Assembly (NCBI GenBank): GCA_009363175.1
Contig: CP045205.1
Coordinates: 4,712,001 to 4,776,000 of the forward strand
DNA length: 64,000 bases
Direction of reading: 5' to 3'
DNA from: Citrobacter telavivensis
GTDB taxonomy: Bacteria; Pseudomonadota; Gammaproteobacteria; Enterobacterales; Enterobacteriaceae
Position 1 is the first letter of the stretch, and the number at the start of each line of letters is the position of its first letter. Shown here piece by piece: positions 41,874 to 49,290 of the stretch. The position numbers and the translations under genes are program-made. Below the pieces are notes generated by a model that saw only the letters and a program-made list of their open reading frames with translations, was not told the DNA's origin and did not search any database.

Positions 41874-41904
41874 AGCATAGACCCTCCCCTTACGGCAAGG
41901 TCAA
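41874..41904 (-). promoter_or_regulatory. CueR-type (MerR family) promoter of cueO
   Basis: The minus strand carries -35 TTGACC (41899-41904) and -10 TATGCT (41874-41879) separated by 19 bp, the long spacer typical of MerR-family promoters. The spacer contains the dyad ACCTTGCC...GAGGGT expected for CueR, so expression should respond to Cu(I). Confidence 0.85.
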
Positions 41905-41993
41905 GCCAGGAATATGACTTAATACATAATAAAAGTCGTCGCTTCGCCTCCAGTATGCTAACGTTTACTTTCCGTGATGCAGTGGTAGAAGCA

Positions 41994-42341
41994 ATGAAGA
42001 CGTTTTTCAGAACCGTGTTGTTCGGCAGCCTGATGGCCGTATGCGCAAATAGCTATGCGCTTAGTGAATCTGAAGCCGAAGATATGGCCGATTTGACGGC
42101 CGTTTTTGTCTTTCTGAAAAATGACTGCGGCTACCAGAATTTACCCAACGGGCAGATTCGTCGCGCACTGGTCTTTTTTGCTCAGCAAAACCAGTGGGAC
42201 CTCAGCAACTACGACACCTTCGATATGAAAGCCCTTGGCGAAGACAGCTATCGCGATTTAAGCGGCATCGGTATTCCTGTTGCAAAAAAATGCAAAGCGC
42301 TGGCGCGCGATTCCCTGAGCCTGCTGGCTTACGTCAAATAA
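41994..42341 (+). CDS. yacC: Exported PulS/OutS-like protein YacC
   Basis: YacC (115 aa) is a small exported protein with a signal peptide (TFFRTVLFGSLMAVCANSYA). The mature part has two cysteines (NDCGYQ and KKCKAL) that may pair, and helical character as in the PulS/OutS pilotin family to which YacC is assigned. There is no lipobox and no type II secretion gene nearby, so a pilotin role is unproven. The ATG at 41994 follows GTAGAAGCA; the frame extends 13 codons upstream. speE begins about 100 bp downstream. Confidence 0.88.
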   Translation: MKTFFRTVLFGSLMAVCANSYALSESEAEDMADLTAVFVFLKNDCGYQNLPNGQIRRALVFFAQQNQWDLSNYDTFDMKALGEDSYRDLSGIGIPVAKKCKALARDSLSLLAYVK

Positions 42342-42445
42342 CCTCCCGTCCATATTGCTGAAATAATGACCGTGCATCAACGGTCATTGTTAGCTATGAT
42401 GTTGCGCCCTTTTTTTACGGGTGTTAACAAAGGAGGCATCACCCC

Positions 42446-43312
42446 ATGGCCGAAAAAAAACAGTGGCACGAAACGCTACACGACCAGTTTGGGCAGTACT
42501 TTGCCGTCGATAATATTCTCTATCACGAGAAGACCGATCATCAGGATCTCATCATTTTTGAAAACGCCGCCTTTGGTCGCGTGATGGCGCTGGACGGCGT
42601 GGTGCAGACCACAGAGCGCGATGAATTTATTTATCATGAGATGATGACTCACGTTCCGTTGATGGCTCACGGTCATGCAAAGCACGTGCTGATTATTGGC
42701 GGCGGTGACGGTGCGATGCTGCGTGAAGTCACCCGGCACAAAAACATCGAAACCATCACGATGGTGGAAATCGATGCGGGCGTCGTCTCGTTCTGCCGCC
42801 AGTATTTACCCAACCACAATGCCGGCAGCTATGACGACCCACGCTTTACGCTGGTGATCGACGACGGCGTGAATTTCGTCAACCAGACACAGAACACGTT
42901 TGATGTGATCATCTCCGACTGCACCGATCCGATCGGCCCCGGCGAGAGTCTGTTCACCTCGGCATTCTACGAAGGCTGCAAGCGTTGCCTGAATCCAGGT
43001 GGGATCTTTGTCGCTCAGAACGGCGTCTGCTTCCTGCAACAGGATGAAGCCCTCGACAGCCACCGCAAGCTCAGCCATTACTTTGCCGATGTCGGCTTCT
43101 ACCAGGCGGCGATCCCAACCTACTACGGCGGCATAATGACCTTCGCGTGGGCGACGGATAATGAAGCGCTGCGCCATCTGTCGACCGAAATCATTCAGGC
43201 GCGTTTTCACTCGTCCGGCCTGAAGTGTCGCTATTACAACCCGGCAATCCACACGGCAGCGTTTGCCTTACCTCAGTATCTGCAAGATGCGCTGGCGACA
43301 GCGTCGTCCTAA
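42446..43312 (+). CDS. speE: Spermidine synthase
   Basis: SpeE (288 aa) transfers the aminopropyl group from decarboxylated S-adenosylmethionine to putrescine, releasing methylthioadenosine, the substrate of MtnN. The dcSAM-binding loop [15 protein letters not shown] and the catalytic region [15 protein letters not shown] are intact. AAAGGAGG lies about 9 bp before the ATG. It is followed by speD after 15 bp, the usual speED operon that makes both enzymes of spermidine synthesis. Confidence 0.97.
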   Translation: MAEKKQWHETLHDQFGQYFAVDNILYHEKTDHQDLIIFENAAFGRVMALDGVVQTTERDEFIYHEMMTHVPLMAHGHAKHVLIIGGGDGAMLREVTRHKNIETITMVEIDAGVVSFCRQYLPNHNAGSYDDPRFTLVIDDGVNFVNQTQNTFDVIISDCTDPIGPGESLFTSAFYEGCKRCLNPGGIFVAQNGVCFLQQDEALDSHRKLSHYFADVGFYQAAIPTYYGGIMTFAWATDNEALRHLSTEIIQARFHSSGLKCRYYNPAIHTAAFALPQYLQDALATASS

Positions 43313-43327
43313 GGAGAAGATAAGAAA

Positions 43328-44122
43328 TTGAAAAAACTGAAACTGCATGGTTTTAACAATCTGACCAAAAGTCTGAGTTTTTGTATTTACGATATCTGCT
43401 ATGCCAAAACCGCCGAAGAGCGCGACGGATACATCGCCTATATCGACGAACTCTACAACGCCAACCGCCTGACCGAAATTCTGTCAGAAACCTGCTCCAT
43501 CATCGGCGCCAATATCCTGAACATCGCCCGTCAGGATTACGAACCTCAGGGTGCCAGCGTCACTATTCTGGTGAGCGAAGAACCTGTCGATCCACGACTT
43601 ATTGATACAACCGAGCATCCCGGCCCGTTGCCGGAAGCGGTGGTCGCCCATCTCGATAAGAGCCATATCTGTGTGCATACCTATCCGGAGAGCCACCCGG
43701 AAGGCGGATTATGCACCTTCCGGGCCGACATTGAGGTCTCAACCTGCGGCGTGATTTCCCCGCTGAAGGCGCTGAATTACCTGATCCACCAGCTTGAATC
43801 CGACATCGTGACCATCGATTACCGCGTGCGCGGCTTTACCCGTGATATCAACGGGATGAAGCACTTTATCGATCATGAGATTAACTCCATCCAGAACTTT
43901 ATGTCCGAAGATATGAAGTCGCTGTATGACATGGTGGATGTGAACGTGTATCAGGAAAATATCTTCCATACCAAAATGCTGCTCAAAGAGTTCGATCTTA
44001 AGCACTACATGTTCCACACCCGGCCGGAAGAGTTAACTGAGGCAGAGCGTAAAGAGATTACCGCTGCGCTATGGAAAGAGATGCGTGAGATTTACTACGC
44101 GCGCAATATTCCGGGCGTTTAA
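43328..44122 (+). CDS. speD: S-adenosylmethionine decarboxylase proenzyme (TTG start)
   Basis: SpeD (264 aa) supplies decarboxylated SAM to SpeE. It is a pyruvoyl enzyme; the proenzyme cleaves before the Ser in [15 protein letters not shown] (around Lys111-Ser112). The start is TTG at 43328, in the same position as the E. coli TTG, with AAGGAGA upstream. Next comes a stem-loop (44132-44153) with only a weak T run, after which the accessory region begins. Confidence 0.96.
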   Translation: MKKLKLHGFNNLTKSLSFCIYDICYAKTAEERDGYIAYIDELYNANRLTEILSETCSIIGANILNIARQDYEPQGASVTILVSEEPVDPRLIDTTEHPGPLPEAVVAHLDKSHICVHTYPESHPEGGLCTFRADIEVSTCGVISPLKALNYLIHQLESDIVTIDYRVRGFTRDINGMKHFIDHEINSIQNFMSEDMKSLYDMVDVNVYQENIFHTKMLLKEFDLKHYMFHTRPEELTEAERKEITAALWKEMREIYYARNIPGV

Positions 44123-44131
44123 GAAAACCAT

Positions 44132-44153
44132 CAGGAGCGCGTCGGCGCTCCTG
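44132..44153 (+). terminator. Possible terminator after speD
   Basis: A perfect 9-bp stem CAGGAGCGC / GCGCTCCTG starts 10 bp after the speD stop. The following AACTTGAAAT lacks a good T run, so efficiency is doubtful. Confidence 0.5.
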
Positions 44154-44195
44154 AACTTGAAATAATAGAATCAGCCGGTCTCTGAAAAGAGGCTG

Positions 44196-44333
44196 TCATT
44201 GGCTCAATAGACGGTGTAACACAGCCGCCAGTGCCGACGGATTTTCCCAGGACATTGAATGTCCGGCTTCTGGCACGATGGCGACAGACATCCCCCTATC
44301 GCTGACATACTGAAAGTCACTGTAAGGAAACAT
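44196..44333 (-). pseudogene. Remnant of an alpha/beta hydrolase gene, C-terminal end only
   Basis: Read on the minus strand, 45 codons end in a TGA at 44196 and encode YVSDRGMSVAIVPEAGHSMS, then WENPSALAAVLHRLLSQ. The pattern pGAGHsm-wEnP--lA--l is the C-terminal catalytic-His region of alpha/beta-fold hydrolases. No nucleophile-containing N-terminal part exists upstream, where instead the divergent NUDIX gene starts one base away. The piece is therefore a leftover from a deletion or replacement. The assignment rests on motif recognition only. Confidence 0.55.
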
Positions 44334-44334
44334 A

Positions 44335-44778
44335 ATGCGTACGCGTCCATCATCACGACTTATTATTCTCTCTTCCGAGAACAGGGTTCTGCTTTTTCGT
44401 TTTCATCATGAAGATGATGCGCTGAGCGGACGTACCTACTGGGCAACACCGGGTGGCGGCGTTGAGGAAATGGAAACGTTTGAACACGCCGCATTACGGG
44501 AGCTGCGTGAAGAAACAGGGTTGATAAGAGGATCCGCTGGGCCGCAAATTGCCTCCCAAACCTTCACCATGATGTTACCTAACGGAGAGACCGTACTGGC
44601 AGATGAACGTTTCTTCATTATCCGTGTAGAAAGTCAGGAGACCGATGACTCCGGATGGAGTGGCAATGAACAAAAAGTGATTCGCGGGCAGCACTGGTGG
44701 TCGATAGAAGAGCTCAGGGAAACAAAAGAGACCGTATTTCCTCGCGAGTTAATCATCGAGGTACTTGAGATGTATTAG
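44335..44778 (+). CDS. NUDIX hydrolase with C-terminus altered by an insertion
   Basis: This 147-aa protein has a complete Nudix box, GGGVEEMETFEHAALRELRE then ETGL, fitting GX5EX7REUXEEXGU, so it should hydrolyse a nucleoside diphosphate linked to another moiety; the substrate is unknown. TAAGGA precedes the ATG by 7 bp. The last two codons (Met-Tyr) and the TAG come partly from the terminal repeat of the element that begins at 44771. The original tail can be read in frame at 45920-45970, which would give a product of about 160 aa. It is absent at this locus in E. coli K-12. Confidence 0.8.
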   Translation: MRTRPSSRLIILSSENRVLLFRFHHEDDALSGRTYWATPGGGVEEMETFEHAALRELREETGLIRGSAGPQIASQTFTMMLPNGETVLADERFFIIRVESQETDDSGWSGNEQKVIRGQHWWSIEELRETKETVFPRELIIEVLEMY

Positions 44779-44796
44779 CTCAAACTTGATCTGACA
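44771..44796 (+). repeat. Left terminal inverted repeat
   Basis: Begins TGTATTAGCTCA and continues through TTGATCTGACA. It matches the right repeat at 22 of 26 positions, and all four differences are transitions. It contains the present stop codon of the NUDIX gene. Confidence 0.75.
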
Positions 44797-44820
44797 GTTT
44801 TCACTGGCAGCACACAATCA

Positions 44821-44830
44821 AATCTGACAG
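44821..44830 (+). repeat. Left subterminal repeat AATCTGACAG
   Basis: AATCTGACAG repeats the core of the left end (ATCTGACAG at 44789-44797) and forms a perfect inverted pair with 45860-45869. Confidence 0.6.
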
Positions 44831-44972
44831 TCTGCTGTGAGCGAGAAGCGGACTGTTACGAGTTGAAGTTAATTGTATCACTTAGGTAAACATTATCATT
44901 TCCTGACATTAAGTTGTATCTTTGATAGGATTAAAAAAGGTATAGATAGCTTATGCTACTGAAGGAATAAAA

Positions 44973-45782
44973 ATGACAAAAATTAGTGAACGATGGAAGC
45001 ACAATGGCATTACTAAAGGTTATTGCAATATTTGTGGAAAATATGACTTGCTCACAAAAGATCATGTCCCTCCAAAGTGCGCCATAACCTTAGGTCCTGT
45101 CCTTCAGAAAACAGTTAGCGAATTTTTTAATACTCAGGAACCAGTTAAACCATTAAATGCTAAAAACGGTTCTTATTTCAGAACTATTTGCAGCCACTGC
45201 AACAATAAGGTGTTGGGTGGGCTCGATGTTGCAATTGAAAATGTAGCAAACTCCTTTAAAGAACAGTTGAGTCAATATATGAATGGTATGAATGTATATC
45301 CATTCATTAGAATACCTTTTGATAGCATATCTTTCACTAAGGCTATGATTGGACACGTATTATCAGCAACTTCCGTTGAAGATTGTAAAAAAGAACCCGT
45401 AGATAGCCCCTTCTATACACCTTTAAAGGATTATGTATTGGGTAAAAATCCAAGTTTTGAGGAGACTCATGATATTTACTACTGGTTCTACCCACACAGA
45501 ATGCACATATCCGCTCAAAGTGTAGCATTTATGAACGAAGGACATGTGGCATTTATTTGTGCTTTACATTTTTTCCCTATCGGTTTTATTATCACAATGA
45601 AAAATGAAGGAACATACCCTGCCCACTCAACAAAATTAGATCTTGAAGATAAATTCCTTACATTTAATATGACCTCTATAAATTATGAGTATACGACATT
45701 TCCATTTGTAAATCTTAAGGGAAACCAAATGTATGCTATAAGCAACGGCCATACTTGTGTGAGTTATCCAATAATTAAGTGA
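44973..45782 (+). CDS. HNH-endonuclease-like protein, AT-rich cargo gene
   Basis: I do not recognise this 269-aa protein by name. The N-terminal 85 residues look like an HNH/McrA-type nuclease with a structural zinc site: Cys18 and Cys21 (YCNICGKY), Asp30-His31 (TKDHVPPKC), and Cys73, Cys76, Asn77, Asn78 (CSHCNNK). Residues from about 100 to 269 match nothing I know and are rich in aromatic residues, with no signal peptide and no convincing membrane helix. Codon use is markedly AT-rich, unlike every neighbour, a sign of transfer. AAGGAATAAAA precedes the ATG. A toxin, defence or homing-type nuclease role is possible but unproven. Confidence 0.75.
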   Translation: MTKISERWKHNGITKGYCNICGKYDLLTKDHVPPKCAITLGPVLQKTVSEFFNTQEPVKPLNAKNGSYFRTICSHCNNKVLGGLDVAIENVANSFKEQLSQYMNGMNVYPFIRIPFDSISFTKAMIGHVLSATSVEDCKKEPVDSPFYTPLKDYVLGKNPSFEETHDIYYWFYPHRMHISAQSVAFMNEGHVAFICALHFFPIGFIITMKNEGTYPAHSTKLDLEDKFLTFNMTSINYEYTTFPFVNLKGNQMYAISNGHTCVSYPIIK

Positions 45783-45859
45783 CTGCTAAATCATACAATC
45801 GACGCATGTTCACTTTCTACATATACCATCTATAATGTCCGCTCTTGGTACAGAGCCGC

Positions 45860-45869
45860 CTGTCAGATT
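45860..45869 (-). repeat. Right subterminal repeat (inverted)
   Basis: CTGTCAGATT is the exact reverse complement of the left subterminal AATCTGACAG. Confidence 0.6.
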
Positions 45870-45893
45870 AGGTTTAGATCTGTGCCATAGCGG

Positions 45894-45919
45894 TGCCAGG
45901 TCAAATCTGAGCTAATACA
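45894..45919 (-). repeat. Right terminal inverted repeat
   Basis: The reverse complement begins TGTATTAGCTCA and continues GATTTGACCTGGCA. It marks the right boundary of the element. Confidence 0.75.
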
Positions 45920-45970
45920 CTTAAGAAGCGCGGACACGACGAACATCATTGCGTGTCCTTATCCAAATAG
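45920..45970 (+). pseudogene. Displaced 3' end of the NUDIX gene
   Basis: Sixteen codons and a TAG follow the right end of the element (LKKRGHDEHHCVSLSK). Joining GTACTTGAG (44761-44769) with AAGCGCGGA here, after removing the element and one copy of the 7-bp repeat, restores one continuous frame ending VLEKRGHDEHHCVSLSK. This supports an insertion into an originally longer NUDIX gene. Confidence 0.6.
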
Positions 45971-45983
45971 ACCTCAACGGGGA

Positions 45984-46229
45984 CTATTCATTCCCCCATT
46001 GATTAAGGAATTCCGCGATCTCATCAATGCGAAGCGCATCAATGCCGGCTTCGCTGGCCATCTCTTGTTGCGCGTCTTCGCTGATCTCTTCGTTATTCAT
46101 CAAACGCGTAATCAGTAGCTGAAAATAGAGCGCCAGGGGTTCACGTTCTGAATCCTCTACGGGTTTCGCACACTCCGTCGAATACTCATCCACAATGTCA
46201 TAATATTTCAGCGGTATTTCATTACCCAT
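45984..46229 (-). CDS. YmjA-like small protein (DUF2543)
   Basis: This 81-aa acidic cytoplasmic protein strongly resembles E. coli YmjA (DUF2543), for example in [20 protein letters not shown] and the end [12 protein letters not shown]. The function of the family is unknown. The ATG at 46229 is chosen because AGGAG lies 7 bp before it; a GTG one codon upstream is too close. It follows the DeoR-type gene by 39 bp on the same strand and looks like the last gene of the acid-sugar operon, a different place from that of ymjA in E. coli. Confidence 0.85.
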   Translation of the reverse strand: MGNEIPLKYYDIVDEYSTECAKPVEDSEREPLALYFQLLITRLMNNEEISEDAQQEMASEAGIDALRIDEIAEFLNQWGNE

Positions 46230-46268
46230 CACTCATCTCCTGGGGTTATCCCAACGTCGGTTACGGTG

Positions 46269-47036
46269 TTACTCAGGCTGTACCAGCGTCAGGGCGACGG
46301 ATTGCGCCTTCAGTTCGGCCTGCACGGCTTGCGGTAAATTAACATCGGTCACAACGTCGGTAAAGCGACTGAGCGAAGCAACATTAAACAAGGAATGCGC
46401 GCCATATTTGCTGCTGTCGGCGAGTAACACCTTACGTTGGGCGTTGGCGATAATTTCCTGCTTCAGCCCCGCTTTGTCCTCTGTCGGCGTGGTCACGCCC
46501 TTTTCCATACTCCAGGTATTACAGCTCATAAAGGCGATATCCGGGTAGACGCTGCGCAGCATTTTGCGGCCAAACTCGCCGATACAGGACTGACTGCTAT
46601 CATCAATCCGCCCACCGACAATCGTGACCTCTATCTGGCGAAACTCGGATAAAAACAGGGCGATATGCAGATCAACGGTGATCACTCTGAGAGGAAGATG
46701 GGTTAAACATTTTGCCAGCTCCAGCATGGTGGTGCCGGCATCGAGCACCACGGCATCGCCCGCATGTACCATCGAAGCCGCATAACGCGCAATCGCCCTT
46801 TTTTCAGCGGGCGATCGCAGTTGCTTCTCGTTAGTCGTCGGTTGTGCAGGTTCAAAGCGCCGTAACGCAACACCGCCGTGGCTGCGGCTGATCACACCTT
46901 GTTCATCCAGTTTGATCAGATCGCGTCGTATCGTTGCCGGAGATGCATCAACGGCATCCACCAGTTGCTCCACGGTAACCAGCGTATGATTTTTCAAATA
47001 CGCCACAATCTTATCCAGACGGTGTTGTCCTTTCAT
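46269..47036 (-). CDS. DeoR-family transcriptional regulator of the threonate operon
   Basis: The 255-aa protein has an N-terminal DeoR helix-turn-helix ([20 protein letters not shown], then [21 protein letters not shown]) and a C-terminal DeoRC effector domain with [13 protein letters not shown] and [10 protein letters not shown], which binds phosphorylated sugars in the family. It is encoded 9 bp downstream of pdxA2 and in the same direction, so it most likely regulates the kdgT-dtnK-pdxA2 genes, with a phosphorylated acid sugar as inducer. No clear ribosome site precedes the ATG. Confidence 0.9.
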   Translation of the reverse strand: MKGQHRLDKIVAYLKNHTLVTVEQLVDAVDASPATIRRDLIKLDEQGVISRSHGGVALRRFEPAQPTTNEKQLRSPAEKRAIARYAASMVHAGDAVVLDAGTTMLELAKCLTHLPLRVITVDLHIALFLSEFRQIEVTIVGGRIDDSSQSCIGEFGRKMLRSVYPDIAFMSCNTWSMEKGVTTPTEDKAGLKQEIIANAQRKVLLADSSKYGAHSLFNVASLSRFTDVVTDVNLPQAVQAELKAQSVALTLVQPE

Positions 47037-47045
47037 AACAGGAAA

Positions 47046-48029
47046 TTACGCCAGTTGCATTGCCAGTTTAATCGATACGGCCATGCTCTCAGATTTTGCT
47101 TTTCCCGTCCAGGCGATATCAAACGCCGTTCCGTGATCGGCAGAGGTGCGGATAAACGGCAAACCCGCCGTGATATTGACGCCATCATAAAAACCCAGCA
47201 GCTTCAGCGGGATATGGCCCTGGTCGTGGTACATCGCCACCACCATGTCATATTGACCTTCATACGCCTGTAAAAACACCGTATCCGGCGGGCATGGGCC
47301 ATAAACCGCCATCCCCTTCGCCTTCATGTGCTCAATCGCCGGTCCGACAATGCGAATCTCCTCATCGCCAAACAATCCGTTCTCACCGGCATGCGGGTTC
47401 ACCCCTGCCACCGCAATACGTGGATGCGCATACCCTACGCGCTTGAGGAAGGTATCAGCGATGCCAATCACGGTCTCCACACGCTGACCGTTCAGGGTAT
47501 CGAGGAACTTACGCAGGGCGATGTGGGTGGAAACATGAATGACTTTCAGCTTATCGGTATAAAGCACCATCGCGTAATCGCGGCTTTCCGTCAGCGTCGC
47601 CAGCAGCTCGGTGTGTCCCGGGAAATTGTGTCCACCAAGATGCAGCGCTTCTTTGTTCAACGGTGCGGTGGCGATGGCGTGGACGTCGCCTTTCATCGCC
47701 AGTTCCGTCGCCCGTTTTACGCAGCGATAGGCCAGATCGCCCGCCTGCGCCTGTACTTTGCCCGGCTCCAGCGCCTCCGGTTGCGCCAGCGGTTCATCAA
47801 TCACATGAATGATGCCAGGCGCGAATCGGGCATCCGCAACCCGCGTAATGGCGCGGAACGTCACGCCTTCAGCCAGACCATTGGCCTGCAGCCGCTTCAG
47901 AGTTTGCAGGCATCCCACCACCACCAGCGGCGCGCCGTTAAGTTCATCTTCGCTGAGCGCTTTAACAATAATTTCCGGACCGATCCCCGCGGGGTCGCCC
48001 ATCGTAATCGCAATTGTTTTAGTTACCAC
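47046..48029 (-). CDS. pdxA2: 4-phospho-D-threonate 3-dehydrogenase PdxA2 (GTG start)
   Basis: PdxA2 (327 aa) is a PdxA-family NAD-dependent dehydrogenase that in Salmonella oxidises and decarboxylates 4-phospho-threonate to dihydroxyacetone phosphate. The family start ITMGDPAGIGPEI is present, with metal-binding His residues in THIALR, MYHDQGHIPLK and the end RTSADHGTAFDIAW. The GTG at 48029 has GAGGAG 7 bp upstream and gives the Salmonella length. It overlaps the end of dtnK by 11 bp. Coupling to a DUF1537 kinase separates it from the vitamin B6 enzyme PdxA. Confidence 0.92.
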   Translation of the reverse strand: MVTKTIAITMGDPAGIGPEIIVKALSEDELNGAPLVVVGCLQTLKRLQANGLAEGVTFRAITRVADARFAPGIIHVIDEPLAQPEALEPGKVQAQAGDLAYRCVKRATELAMKGDVHAIATAPLNKEALHLGGHNFPGHTELLATLTESRDYAMVLYTDKLKVIHVSTHIALRKFLDTLNGQRVETVIGIADTFLKRVGYAHPRIAVAGVNPHAGENGLFGDEEIRIVGPAIEHMKAKGMAVYGPCPPDTVFLQAYEGQYDMVVAMYHDQGHIPLKLLGFYDGVNITAGLPFIRTSADHGTAFDIAWTGKAKSESMAVSIKLAMQLA

Positions 48030-49290
48030 TGTACATCTCCTCAATAAAATAAAGCGCATCACAAAGGGTACTGTCGGAGCCGAATCCGCCCGCTTTGGTG
48101 ATCACCGGCAGATCGTCAATCTCGCTGTTCACAAACGTTCCGCACGGAATACAGGGGGCCACCTCGCGTTGAATGCGATAGCCTTCCGCCCCCAGCGCAC
48201 TGGCAACAGCGGTCGCGATATCCCCCCCGGTCAGGAACAGACCGCCAATGCGCGCCTGCTCAATAATGTGCAACGTGATTGTCCCAAGACGCTGGCTCAA
48301 CCGTTCGCCAAGCGCCTGACGACGCATCCCCACGCTGGCACACAGCGTGTCGATCATCTGCCGGTCTTGCGCACACCGGCTGGTACGTAAAATCGTATGG
48401 TGCTGGCGGCTCAACAGCGTGCAGGCCTGCTCCACGACGGACGCAATTTCCTGTTCGAAATGGGCAGAGGCCAACCGTGAAACATCGATATCGACAACCT
48501 TCGCCCTGTCCTGACACAGCGCTTTGTCTACCTGACGCCGCGTGGCTTCACTCATCGAACCCGCGACAACCAGCACCGGAAGCTCCTGCTTTTCCTGCAT
48601 GAACATTCTGACGGGTAGGGCATTGGCAAGCCCGGCGGCACCGACCAGTAACGGCAGTACCTCCTGCTCGCAGACGGCATGCGCAATCAGCGACAAATCG
48701 CGGTCATCAACCGCATCCACTACCACCATGCACTCACCTTCTGCCGCGAAAGCGACTAACCGCGCGCTCAGTCGTCCCTGTCGGACATCGTCGAGCGACA
48801 CTTCATGCACCGGAATGTCACTTTGCAGCGTGACCAGTTCCGCAATGCGCGAAGAGATAATCGGCGTTTTGGGATCGCTGGCAAATTCAGTCTCCAGTAG
48901 CGGTGTTCCATTGACCAGGCACAGTCCATCACGCGTCGTGCGCCCTGCGGCGGGGATTGCTGCGGCAATCACGGCCAGTTTCCGGTTGGCGGCGCGCATC
49001 GCCGCAGTTACCTCGGCCCCCACGTTGCCACGAAACGTAGAATCGATTTTTTTATACACCAGCGGCGTGGCGGCCCCTTCACACCAGGGGACTAACGCCT
49101 GTTGAACCGCCTGCGCGGCTTGCGCCGCTGGGATTGCCCGGCTCTCTGTGTTGATAACCAGCACATCGGCACGCCGTGAAGGCTTCTGTGCCGGGGTGAG
49201 CATCACCTCCGTACGTGCGCCTTTTTTTGCCAGTTGCACGCCGGTATCGTTAGAGCCCGTAAAATCATCGGCGATAACGATCATTTTCAT
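48019..49290 (-). CDS. dtnK: D-threonate 4-kinase, DUF1537 family
   Basis: This 423-aa protein belongs to the four-carbon acid sugar kinase (DUF1537/OtnK) family. The N-terminal domain begins MIVIADDFTGSNDTGVQLAK and binds the sugar. The C-terminal nucleotide domain ends with FLTGGDIATAVASALGAEGY and TKAGGFGSDSTL, the family hallmark. In Salmonella the orthologue phosphorylates D-threonate at C4, and PdxA2 acts next. The ATG at 49290 overlaps the upstream permease stop (ATGA). Specificity for D-threonate rather than another acid sugar is inferred from the pdxA2 partner. Confidence 0.9.
   Translation of the reverse strand: MKMIVIADDFTGSNDTGVQLAKKGARTEVMLTPAQKPSRRADVLVINTESRAIPAAQAAQAVQQALVPWCEGAATPLVYKKIDSTFRGNVGAEVTAAMRAANRKLAVIAAAIPAAGRTTRDGLCLVNGTPLLETEFASDPKTPIISSRIAELVTLQSDIPVHEVSLDDVRQGRLSARLVAFAAEGECMVVVDAVDDRDLSLIAHAVCEQEVLPLLVGAAGLANALPVRMFMQEKQELPVLVVAGSMSEATRRQVDKALCQDRAKVVDIDVSRLASAHFEQEIASVVEQACTLLSRQHHTILRTSRCAQDRQMIDTLCASVGMRRQALGERLSQRLGTITLHIIEQARIGGLFLTGGDIATAVASALGAEGYRIQREVAPCIPCGTFVNSEIDDLPVITKAGGFGSDSTLCDALYFIEEMYSGN

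Larger units (their letters stand above)
44771..45919. mobile_element. 1149-bp element with 26-bp terminal inverted repeats and one HNH-like cargo gene
   Basis: The element starts 5'-TG and ends CA-3'. Its termini are inverted repeats 26 bp long, 22 of 26 identical, beginning TGTATTAGCTCA on both sides. Subterminal copies of the same core (ATCTGACAG at 44789 and 44822, inverted at 45860) look like transposase sites. It is flanked by CTTGAGA on the left (44764-44770) and CTTAAGA on the right (45920-45926), a probable 7-bp target duplication with one change. It holds a single AT-rich gene and no transposase, so it would be non-autonomous. Multiple terminal repeats with TG/CA ends recall IS21-type elements, but I cannot assign the family. 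Confidence 0.7.

Noticed and set aside
44155..44195. Possible small RNA or regulatory element after speD
   Set aside because: Only a short imperfect TCTCTGAAAAGAGG hairpin is seen, without a promoter or T run.
46230..46232. GTG as start of the YmjA-like gene
   Set aside because: The AGGAG site is only 4 bp away, while the next codon ATG has the usual 7-bp distance and matches the family start.
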